64,000 nt of DNA from Pseudomonadota bacterium (GTDB taxonomy: Bacteria; Pseudomonadota; Gammaproteobacteria; Steroidobacterales; Steroidobacteraceae). The DNA lies in NCBI GenBank assembly GCA_025356075.1, contig JANXUT010000053.1:186001-250000 (forward strand), read 5' to 3'. The position numbers and the translations under genes were made by a program. The notes beneath the pieces were generated by a model. It was given only the letters and a program-made list of their open reading frames with translations, made no database searches and was not told where the DNA came from. Shown here piece after piece: positions 56,887 through 64,000 of the stretch. The first letter of the stretch is position 1. Each line of letters begins with the position of its first letter.

Positions 56887-58628
56887 AGTGGAAACGCACC
56901 GAAGCGCAGAACGCAGCGCGCCAGTTCCGGCTGCGTGGCTGGTGCGTGCTCGGCGTGATCGGGCTCGCCGCGGGCGCGATCGTCGGGCGCGCCGTCGACC
57001 TGCAGTTCATCAAGCAGCGCTTCCTGGTCGAGCAGGGCGCCGAGCGGTACACGCGCCCAGTGAAGATGACCGCGCACCGCGGCGCAATCGTCGATCGCTT
57101 TCACGAGCCGCTCGCGGTCTCAACGCCAGTCGATACGGTGTTCGCGAACGCGCGCGAACTCGCCGCCGTGCCCGACCAGTTCGCGCGTCTCGCCAAGGAG
57201 CTGTCGCGCGATCGCGAGTGGCTGACGCGGCGGGTCACCTCGGACCTCGATTCGCAGTTCCTGGTGCTCGCCAAGCAGCTGCAACCGGACGAGGCCGCGC
57301 GCATCAAGGCCCTCAACATCCCCGGCGTCTACCTGCAGCGGGAGTACCGGCGCTTCTATCCAACGGGCGAGGTGACGGGCCACCTGCTTGGCTTCACTGG
57401 CGCCGACGATCAGGGGCAGGAGGGACTTGAGCTTGGCTACGAGCAGAAGCTCGCCGGCCAAGACGGCCTGAAGCGCGTGATCCAGGACCGCTTCGGCCGG
57501 ATGGTCGAGAACGTCGACATCCTCCGCGCGCCGCGCCCGGGCGAGGAGCTCGCGGTCAGCATCGACCTGCGCATCCAGTACCTCGCCTACCGGGAACTGA
57601 AAAGCGCGATCCGCGAGTTCCAGGCGCGGGCGGGTTCGGTGATCGTCATGGACGTGCGCACCGGCGAAGTGCTCGCGATGGTGAACCAGCCGTCGTTCAA
57701 CCCGAACGACCGCACGCAGTTCGACGTCGCGCGCTACCGCAATCGCGCGGTGACCGACATCTTCGAGCCAGGTTCCTCGATCAAGCCGTTCATCATCGCG
57801 ACGGCGCTCTCGTCGGGGAAGTTCAACGTCAAGAGCGTCATCGACACGAACCCCGGGTTCATCAAGGTCGCGAGCAAGGTTATCGAGGACCCGCACAACC
57901 TCGGTCTCGCCGACCTCGCGATGATCCTAGCCAAGTCCTCCAACGTCGGCATGGCGCACATCGCGCTCGCGCTCGACAAGTCGGCGATCTGGGGGACTCT
58001 GAACTCGCTCGGCTTCGGCCAGGTGTCGCCGAGCGGCTTCCCGGGCGAATCGGCCGGGCTCCTGACGAACTATTCGCACTGGCGCGAGCTCAGCGTCGCG
58101 ACGCTCGCCTACGGCTACGGCATCTCGGTGACGCCGCTGCAGCTGGCGCAGGCCTATTCGACGATCGCGGCGCTCGGCGTGCGCCGCCCGGTCAGCTTTC
58201 GGCGCCTCGACACGGCGCCCGCCGGCGCGCGCGTCCTCGACCCGCAGGTCTGTCGCGACGTGATCCATCTGATCGAGCACGTGGTCACCGCCGACGGCAC
58301 CGCGCCGCTCGCGCGGATCCCCGGCTACCGAGTCGCCGGCAAGACCGGCACCGCCTTCAAATCGACGGCGGGCGGCTACTCGACCGACAAGTACATGGCG
58401 GTGTTTGCGGGCCTCGTCCCCGCGAGCGCGCCGCGGCTGGTCGCGGTCGTCGTCATCGACGAGCCGACCGGCGGCGTGCACCACGGTGGCGACGTCGCGG
58501 CCCCCGTGTTCTCGGCCGTGCTCGGCGGCGCGCTTCGCCTCCTCGCCATCCCGCCGGACGATCTCACCAACGTGGCGTCCGCGACGCTCGTCCAGGCAGT
58601 CGCGCCGCGCTGGACGGCGCGCCCGTGA
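56883..58628 (+). CDS. ftsI: Septal peptidoglycan transpeptidase (PBP3)
   Basis: 581 aa, class B penicillin-binding protein. Cytoplasmic tail and membrane helix (GWCVLGVIGLAAGAIVGRAV), a pedestal domain (about 50-230) and a transpeptidase domain (about 260-550). Active-site motifs: SSIK starting at Ser298, SSN in AKSSNVGMAH, KTGTAFKS. The upstream frame is open (56763) but overlaps ftsL. Works with FtsW, which is cut at the right edge. Confidence 0.97.
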   Translation: MKWKRTEAQNAARQFRLRGWCVLGVIGLAAGAIVGRAVDLQFIKQRFLVEQGAERYTRPVKMTAHRGAIVDRFHEPLAVSTPVDTVFANARELAAVPDQFARLAKELSRDREWLTRRVTSDLDSQFLVLAKQLQPDEAARIKALNIPGVYLQREYRRFYPTGEVTGHLLGFTGADDQGQEGLELGYEQKLAGQDGLKRVIQDRFGRMVENVDILRAPRPGEELAVSIDLRIQYLAYRELKSAIREFQARAGSVIVMDVRTGEVLAMVNQPSFNPNDRTQFDVARYRNRAVTDIFEPGSSIKPFIIATALSSGKFNVKSVIDTNPGFIKVASKVIEDPHNLGLADLAMILAKSSNVGMAHIALALDKSAIWGTLNSLGFGQVSPSGFPGESAGLLTNYSHWRELSVATLAYGYGISVTPLQLAQAYSTIAALGVRRPVSFRRLDTAPAGARVLDPQVCRDVIHLIEHVVTADGTAPLARIPGYRVAGKTGTAFKSTAGGYSTDKYMAVFAGLVPASAPRLVAVVVIDEPTGGVHHGGDVAAPVFSAVLGGALRLLAIPPDDLTNVASATLVQAVAPRWTARP

Positions 58629-60106
58629 CCTCGCACGAAGTGGAGCTGTCGTGGTTGCTCGCCGGCCTTGTGGCGGCGCCGCGTATCTCGGTCCGCGACC
58701 TCACGCTCGACAGCCGCACCGTGCGGCCGGGCGATGCCTTCGTCGCGCTCGCCGGGCAGACGACGCACGGCCTCGATCACCTGGATGAAGTGATCACGCG
58801 CGGCGCCGTCGCGATCCTCTGGGACCCGACTGAAGGGCGCTCGCTGCCGGCGCTGCCGCCCTCGGTGACGGCCGTCGCGGTGCCCGGCCTCAGGCCCGAG
58901 CTCGGCGATGTCGCCGATCGCTTCTACAGCGAACCGTCCGCCGCGGCCGACGTCGCGGGCATCACCGGCACGAACGGCAAGACGACGTGCGCATGGCTGT
59001 TCGCGCAGTGCTTCGGCGCAAGCGGCGCCTACATGGGCACGCTCGGCACCGGCCGACCGCCCGACGTGAATGCCGCGACGCACACGACGCCCGACGTCGT
59101 CTCCGTCCACCGGACCTTGCGCGCACTCCTCGACCACGGCGCGCGGTCGGTCGCGATGGAAATCTCCTCGCACGCGCTCGAGCAAGGCCGCATTGACGCG
59201 GTGCGCGTGCCGGTGGCGGGCTTCACCAACCTGACCCGCGATCACCTCGACTACCACGGCACGATGGCCGCCTACGGCGCAGCCAAGGAACGGCTGTTCC
59301 ATTGCCGCGGCGTCGAGCACGCCGTCATCAACGTCGGCGACCCGTTCGGCCGCGAGCTCGCTGCGCGGTTGCCGGCGGCCGTCGAGCTGACGGCGGTGGG
59401 GCGCGCGGGCGAGGTGGCCGGGCAGGCGCGCTTCGTCGCGGCGATCGACGTCGACTGCCGCGGCGACGGGCTTGCGATCCGCGGCGACACGCACGCGGGT
59501 GAGTTCCGGCTCCGCTCACCGCTGATCGGTGCGTTCAACGCCGAGAACCTGCTACTGGTCCTCGGCCTCCTGCTCGCGGCGGACACGCCGCTCCTCGAGG
59601 CCGTCGAGGCGCTCGGCCGCGCGAGCGCGCCGCCCGGACGGATGGAGGGCTTCTCGGTCGGGCCGGCGGGACCGATGCTGGTGGTCGACTACGCCCACAC
59701 GCCCGATGCCCTCAACAAGGTGCTGGCGGCGCTGCGTGCGCACACCGGTGGGCGCCTCTGGTGCGTGTTCGGCTGCGGCGGCGACCGCGATCCGGGCAAG
59801 CGACCGCTGATGGCCGCCGCCGCCGAGGCGCTCGCCGATCGAATCATCATCACCGACGACAACCCGCGCACCGAGGATCCCGACCGCATCGTCGCGATGC
59901 TGAGCGGCGCGCTCACGGGCCGCGTGCCCGCGCGGATCGAACGTGACCGCGGCAAGGCGATCGCCGCGGCGGCCGCCGAAGCACGCCCGGGCGATGTCGT
60001 GCTGATTGCGGGCAAGGGCCACGAGGACTATCAGATCTACGGCACCGAGCGGCGCCATTTCAGCGACCGCGACGTCGCACGCTCGCTCACTGCGAGAGCG
60101 GCATGA
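58625..60106 (+). CDS. murE: UDP-N-acetylmuramoyl-L-alanyl-D-glutamate--2,6-diaminopimelate ligase
   Basis: Adds meso-diaminopimelate to the murein precursor. 493 aa. GTG start overlaps the ftsI stop. ATPase site GITGTNGKTTCAW, KDN/NLTRDHLDYHGTM, then the DNPR motif in TDDNPRTEDP, which marks meso-DAP (not lysine) specificity. C-terminal LIAGKGHEDYQ is family-typical. Confidence 0.97.
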   Translation: MTSHEVELSWLLAGLVAAPRISVRDLTLDSRTVRPGDAFVALAGQTTHGLDHLDEVITRGAVAILWDPTEGRSLPALPPSVTAVAVPGLRPELGDVADRFYSEPSAAADVAGITGTNGKTTCAWLFAQCFGASGAYMGTLGTGRPPDVNAATHTTPDVVSVHRTLRALLDHGARSVAMEISSHALEQGRIDAVRVPVAGFTNLTRDHLDYHGTMAAYGAAKERLFHCRGVEHAVINVGDPFGRELAARLPAAVELTAVGRAGEVAGQARFVAAIDVDCRGDGLAIRGDTHAGEFRLRSPLIGAFNAENLLLVLGLLLAADTPLLEAVEALGRASAPPGRMEGFSVGPAGPMLVVDYAHTPDALNKVLAALRAHTGGRLWCVFGCGGDRDPGKRPLMAAAAEALADRIIITDDNPRTEDPDRIVAMLSGALTGRVPARIERDRGKAIAAAAAEARPGDVVLIAGKGHEDYQIYGTERRHFSDRDVARSLTARAA

Positions 60107-61485
60107 AGCGCTCGCTCGCGCATTTCGCCAGCGCGATGGGTGGGACGCTCGTCGGCGCCGATGCCGCCTTCGGTGCCGTGTCGACCGACTCGCGCTCGCT
60201 GAACGCCGGTGACTTGTTCGTTGCTCTGGTCGGCCCGAACTTCGACGGCCACGACTTCGTCGCGCCGGCCGCCGAGCGCGGGGCCGTCGCTGCGGTCGTC
60301 AGCCGGCGGCTCGCTACTTCGCTGCCACAGATCGTCGTCGACGACACGCTAAGCGCGCTGCAGCGCGCCGCGGAATCCTGGCGCGCGCAATTCCAGATCC
60401 CGGTCGTCGCCGTCGCCGGCAGCAACGGCAAGACGACGACGAAGGAACTGATCGCGACGATCCTCGCGGGCCAGGGACCGTGCCACTCGACGCGTGGCAC
60501 GCTTAACAACCACATCGGCGTCCCGCTCACGCTGCTCGGTCTCGAGGCGCGCCACACGTCCGCGGTCATCGAGATCGGCGCGAACCACCCGGGCGAGGTC
60601 GCCGCGCTCGTGCCGCTGGTGCGCCCGACGGTCGGGCTCGTCACCAATGCCGGTGCCGAGCACCTCGAGGGCTTCGGCGACCTCGACGGCGTCGCCCGTG
60701 CCGAGGGCGAGCTGTTCGCGGGGCTCGAGCCCGGCGCGACCGCCCTCATCAATGCGGACGACGCCTACGCCGGCCTCTGGATGGAGATGAGCCGCGCGGC
60801 GCGCCGCGTCACTTTCGGATTTGCGCCTAGCGCGGACTTTCGCGCGCTCGGCGCGTTCCGCCGCAGCGGCCCTGCGGAAATCGTGCAGGAATTCGAACTC
60901 GTGACGCCCGCAGGTCACGCGACGGTGCGGCTCGCGCTCGCCGGGCGCCACAACGTCGTCAACGCGCTCGGCGCGGCGGCCGCTGGCTTCGCGGCCGGCA
61001 CGCCTCTCGCCGACATCGCCGCGGCGCTTGCCCGCATGCGCCCGGTCAAGGGCCGGCTGCAGCCGCACCCGGGATTGAACGGCGCGCAACTGATCGATGA
61101 CTCCTACAACGCGAATCCGAGCAGCCTGAGTGCCGGACTCGAGGTGCTCGCGGGCTTCCCCGGCGAGCGCTGGCTCGTGCTCGGCGACATGAACGAGCTC
61201 GGCGGGCAGAGCCGCGATGCGCATGTGTCGGCCGGCCGCGAAGCGCGTGAGCGTGGCGTCACGCGCCTTTTCGCGGTCGGGGCATTCACGCCGGAGTCAG
61301 TCGGAGCATTCGGGCCCGGCGGCGAATGGTTCGCCGACGCGGGCGCGCTGTCCACGCACGTGCGGACGCTGCTTTCGCCCGGCGTGACGGTACTCGTGAA
61401 GGGCTCGCGCTCGAACCGGCTGGAGCGGGTCGTCGAGGCGTTGCGCGCCGGTTCCGCAGTCGGCCACGCGACGGAAGGGAAATAG
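60103..61485 (+). CDS. murF: UDP-N-acetylmuramoyl-tripeptide--D-alanyl-D-alanine ligase
   Basis: Adds D-Ala-D-Ala, completing the pentapeptide. 460 aa. Blocks: STDSRSLNAGDLFVAL, AVAGSNGKTTTKELIATIL, NNHIGVPLTLLG, EIGANHPGE, IDDSYNANPSSL, and GDMNELGGQSRDAH. Overlaps murE by four bases (ATGA); 6 bases before mraY. Confidence 0.97.
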   Translation: MKRSLAHFASAMGGTLVGADAAFGAVSTDSRSLNAGDLFVALVGPNFDGHDFVAPAAERGAVAAVVSRRLATSLPQIVVDDTLSALQRAAESWRAQFQIPVVAVAGSNGKTTTKELIATILAGQGPCHSTRGTLNNHIGVPLTLLGLEARHTSAVIEIGANHPGEVAALVPLVRPTVGLVTNAGAEHLEGFGDLDGVARAEGELFAGLEPGATALINADDAYAGLWMEMSRAARRVTFGFAPSADFRALGAFRRSGPAEIVQEFELVTPAGHATVRLALAGRHNVVNALGAAAAGFAAGTPLADIAAALARMRPVKGRLQPHPGLNGAQLIDDSYNANPSSLSAGLEVLAGFPGERWLVLGDMNELGGQSRDAHVSAGREARERGVTRLFAVGAFTPESVGAFGPGGEWFADAGALSTHVRTLLSPGVTVLVKGSRSNRLERVVEALRAGSAVGHATEGK

Positions 61486-61491
61486 CCAGCA

Positions 61492-62577
61492 ATGCTGTAC
61501 CGACTCGCCGAAATCCTCGCGCAGCACTACTCCGGGTTCCGGGTGTTCTCGTACCTGACGCTGCGCGGCATCCTCGCAGCGATCACGGCGCTCCTCATAG
61601 CGCTCCTGGTCGGCCCGAAGATGATCCGCGCGCTGACTAACCACCAGATCGGCCAGAACGTGCGCGAGCTCGGCCCTAAGTCGCACCTGTCGAAGCAGGG
61701 CACGCCAACGATGGGCGGCACGCTGATCCTTGTCGCGATGCTCGCCTCGACGCTGCTGTGGGCCGACTTGAGCAATCGCTACGTGTGGATCGTATCGGGC
61801 GTCACGTTCGCCTTCGGGCTCATCGGCTTCTACGACGATTACCTCAAGCTCGTCGTCGGCAATTCGAAGGGCCTGCCGGCGCGCTGGAAGTACCTGCTGC
61901 AGTCGGTCGCGGGCCTCGGTGCGGCGACGGCGCTCTATTTCAGCGCCAGCGTCCCGGCGGCGACCGACCTCTACGTGCCGCTCTTCAAGGGCGTGATACT
62001 GCCGCTCGGTGCGCCAGGCTTCATCATCCTCAGCTACTTCGTCATCGTCGGCACCAGCAATGCGGTCAACCTGACCGACGGCCTCGACGGGCTCGCGATC
62101 ATGCCGGCCGTCATGGTCGGCGGGGCGCTCGGCGTGTTCGCCTACGCCTCGGGCAACGCGATCTTCGCGAACTACCTGCTGATCCCGCACGTCCCCGGCG
62201 TCGGCGAGGGGCTCATCTTCTCCGCGACGCTGTTCGGCGCCGGCCTCGGCTTTCTCTGGTTCAACAGCTACCCGGCGCAGGTCTTCATGGGCGATGTCGG
62301 CGCGCTGGCGCTTGGCGCCGCGCTCGGCACGCTGGCGGTGATCGTGCGCCAGGAGATCGTGCTCTTCGTCATGGGCGGCGTGTTCGTGCTCGAGACCGTG
62401 TCGGTCATCCTGCAGGTGGCGTCGTTCAAGCTGACCGGCAAGCGGATCTTCCGCATGGCGCCGATCCACCACCATTTCGAACTGAAGGGCTGGGCGGAAC
62501 CGAAGGTCATCGTTCGCTTCTGGATCATCACGGTCGTGCTGGTGCTGGCAGGGCTTGCCACCCTGAAGGTCCGCTGA
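61492..62577 (+). CDS. mraY: Phospho-N-acetylmuramoyl-pentapeptide transferase
   Basis: Makes lipid I by moving the MurNAc-pentapeptide phosphate onto undecaprenyl phosphate. 361 aa, ten helices. Active-site parts: [34 protein letters not shown] with catalytic aspartates, [12 protein letters not shown] and [17 protein letters not shown] at 61492. Confidence 0.98.
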   Translation: MLYRLAEILAQHYSGFRVFSYLTLRGILAAITALLIALLVGPKMIRALTNHQIGQNVRELGPKSHLSKQGTPTMGGTLILVAMLASTLLWADLSNRYVWIVSGVTFAFGLIGFYDDYLKLVVGNSKGLPARWKYLLQSVAGLGAATALYFSASVPAATDLYVPLFKGVILPLGAPGFIILSYFVIVGTSNAVNLTDGLDGLAIMPAVMVGGALGVFAYASGNAIFANYLLIPHVPGVGEGLIFSATLFGAGLGFLWFNSYPAQVFMGDVGALALGAALGTLAVIVRQEIVLFVMGGVFVLETVSVILQVASFKLTGKRIFRMAPIHHHFELKGWAEPKVIVRFWIITVVLVLAGLATLKVR

Positions 62578-63902
62578 TGGCCGTGCGCCGCAACCTGATC
62601 GTCGGCCTCGGCAAGACGGGCCTGTCGGCCGCCCGCTGGCTGCGCGCGCAGGGCGAGGCGGTGACTGTCACCGACTCGCGCGCGACACCGCCGGGGCTCG
62701 ACGGCCTGGCGAAGCTCGGGGGCGATTTCCCGCTGCACCTCGGTGGCTTCAACCTCGGTATTCTCGATGCAACCGATCGCATCGTGCTCTCGCCGGGCGT
62801 GTCGCGTTCCGAGCCGCTGCTGCGCGCGGCCGAAGCGCGCGGCATCGCGATACTCGGCGACATCGAGCTCTTCGCCGGAGCCAAGGAAGCCCCGGCCGTC
62901 GCAATCACCGGCACCAACGGCAAGAGCACGGCGACGACGCTGGTGGCGGAAATGGCGCGCGCTGCGGGTCGGCGCGTGCTCGCCGGCGGCAACCTCGGCG
63001 AACCGGTGCTCGACCTGCTCGCGCAGCCAGTGCCGGAGTTCTACGTGCTCGAGCTCTCGAGCTTCCAGCTCGAGTCCACCGATTCGCTCCAGCTCATCGC
63101 CGCCGCGGTGCTCAACGTCACGCCCGACCACATGGACCGCTACCAGACGCTCGCCGACTACGCGGCTGCCAAGGCGCGCATCCTCGCCCACGCGACGACC
63201 GCGGTCATCAACCTCGATGATCCGCGCGTGGCGGCGATGCCGCGCCGAGGCCAGCGCCAGGTGGGCTTCAGCCTTACCCGCGCCGGTGTCGACTGGGGTC
63301 TCACGACGCGCTCCGGCGATGTGTACCTGGCGCGTGCGGGCGAACCGATCCTGCCGCTCGGCGAACTCAGGCTCCCGGGGCGCCACAATGCGGCGAATGC
63401 GCTCGCGGCGCTCGCGGTCGGCACCGCCGCCGGGCTGCCGCTCGAGCCGATGCTCGGCACACTGCGCAGTTTCGTCGGCCTGCCGCACCGCAGCCAGTGG
63501 GTGGTCGAGCGGCGCGGCGTGCGGTTCATCGATGACTCGAAGGGCACCAACGTCGGCGCGACGCTCGCCTCGGTCGAGGGGCTCGGCGGCCCGATCGTCA
63601 TGATCGCGGGCGGTGACGGCAAGGGGCAGGACTTCGCGCCGCTTGCCGCGGCGTTCCGCGGCAAGGTGCGTCACGCCGTCCTCATCGGACGCGACCGCGA
63701 GATCCTCGCGCGGGCGCTCGAGGGCGCCTGCAGCACCGAGTTTGCGACCGACATGGACGCCGCGGTTGCCGCCGCCGCCCATGCCGCGCGCTCGGGCGAT
63801 CTCGTGCTCCTCTCGCCCGCGTGCGCGAGCCTCGACATGTTCCGCGACTATGCCCAGCGCGGTGATGTATTCGCCGCCGCCGCTCGCAGGCTCGAGCCAT
63901 GA
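62577..63902 (+). CDS. murD: UDP-N-acetylmuramoylalanine--D-glutamate ligase
   Basis: 441 aa; adds D-glutamate to UDP-MurNAc-L-Ala. N-terminal VGLGKTGLSAARWL, ATPase AITGTNGKSTATTL, LELSSFQLESTDSL, NVTPDHMDRYQ and the C-terminal DDSKGTNVGATLASVEG with GGDGKGQDF. ATG at 62577 overlaps mraY's TGA (TGATG). The stop overlaps ftsW. Confidence 0.97.
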   Translation: MAVRRNLIVGLGKTGLSAARWLRAQGEAVTVTDSRATPPGLDGLAKLGGDFPLHLGGFNLGILDATDRIVLSPGVSRSEPLLRAAEARGIAILGDIELFAGAKEAPAVAITGTNGKSTATTLVAEMARAAGRRVLAGGNLGEPVLDLLAQPVPEFYVLELSSFQLESTDSLQLIAAAVLNVTPDHMDRYQTLADYAAAKARILAHATTAVINLDDPRVAAMPRRGQRQVGFSLTRAGVDWGLTTRSGDVYLARAGEPILPLGELRLPGRHNAANALAALAVGTAAGLPLEPMLGTLRSFVGLPHRSQWVVERRGVRFIDDSKGTNVGATLASVEGLGGPIVMIAGGDGKGQDFAPLAAAFRGKVRHAVLIGRDREILARALEGACSTEFATDMDAAVAAAAHAARSGDLVLLSPACASLDMFRDYAQRGDVFAAAARRLEP

Positions 63903-64000
63903 GCGCGGTAGTCACCTCAACTCGCGTGGCCGCCCGTTCGCGCCTCGTGCTCGACCCGATGGTGATCGGCATCACGGCCGCGCTCCTCCTCCTTGGGCTC
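63899..64000 (+). CDS. ftsW: Septal peptidoglycan polymerase FtsW, 3' truncated by window edge
   Basis: First 34 codons only: cytoplasmic tail and the start of the first membrane helix (MVIGITAALLLLGL). ATGA overlap with murD. Identification rests mainly on position after murD in the dcw cluster and on the cytoplasmic-tail-plus-helix pattern. Confidence 0.85.
   Translation, partial: MSAVVTSTRVAARSRLVLDPMVIGITAALLLLGL

Overview
The window is a gene-dense, very GC-rich stretch of bacterial chromosome with almost no non-coding DNA. It carries LPS export genes (lptABC, kdsC, kdsD, waaA), a three-subunit cytochrome bc1 complex, sigma-54, an SspB/LpoA/RsmI/rnpB/mraZ block and a meso-DAP-type cell-wall cluster. 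Together these point to a Gram-negative gammaproteobacterium. The gene order resembles Pseudomonas and Xanthomonas relatives, but genus cannot be fixed from the sequence alone. I see no phage, insertion sequence, CRISPR array, tRNA or rRNA gene. This is mostly core genome.

Layout. 1-3.4 kb: 3' part of waaA converging on a tolC/rhodanese/Pcm-like operon. 3.7-6.4 kb: a PAS-GGDEF-EAL protein and an apparently exported RidA. 6.4-7.8 kb: a 3-oxoacid CoA-transferase pair. 7.9-9.9 kb: an unusual three-part rhomboid protein. 9.9-13.4 kb: proton-pumping pyrophosphatase hppA next to a phosphofructokinase with PPi-type active-site residues. 13.6-21.5 kb: adk, rnd, mpl and other housekeeping genes, a CPBP protease, a family 9 glycosyltransferase, hemL and rubredoxin. 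21.5-25.2 kb: cpdA-like gene, then ahcY and metK with an S-adenosylhomocysteine riboswitch between them. 25.3-31.0 kb: tkt-gap-pgk-pyk operon. 31.1-35.3 kb: a penicillin-acylase-family hydrolase and a D-aminoacylase-family hydrolase, both with export signals. 35.3-39.3 kb: MoxR/VWA pair, lipoprotein-type Bcp peroxiredoxin, patatin. 39.3-47.1 kb: rapZ, hpf, rpoN, lptB, lptA, lptC, kdsC, kdsD (minus strand), then bolA/ibaG and murA. 47.1-54.4 kb: DegS-like protease, petABC, sspB, lpoA, rsmI. 54.4 kb to the end: rnpB and the dcw cluster mraZ-rsmH-ftsL-ftsI-murE-murF-mraY-murD-ftsW (cut off).

The genes fall into a few functional sets: envelope building (dcw cluster, murA, mpl, lpt/kds genes, waaA, lpoA), central carbon flow with a pyrophosphate economy (PPi-PFK plus H+-PPase, tkt to pyk), the SAM/SAH cycle under a riboswitch, and respiration (bc1). 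The best regulatory signals are the SAH riboswitch, the three-copy MraZ operator behind a good promoter, an AT-rich inverted repeat before tolC, and several hairpins at convergent gene ends. No clearly new multi-gene system is visible. The least explained items are the DUF3592-like/rhomboid/tandem-repeat fusion, the 43-nt hairpin after hppA, the two-hydrolase secreted pair, and the many genes missing from otherwise conserved neighbourhoods.
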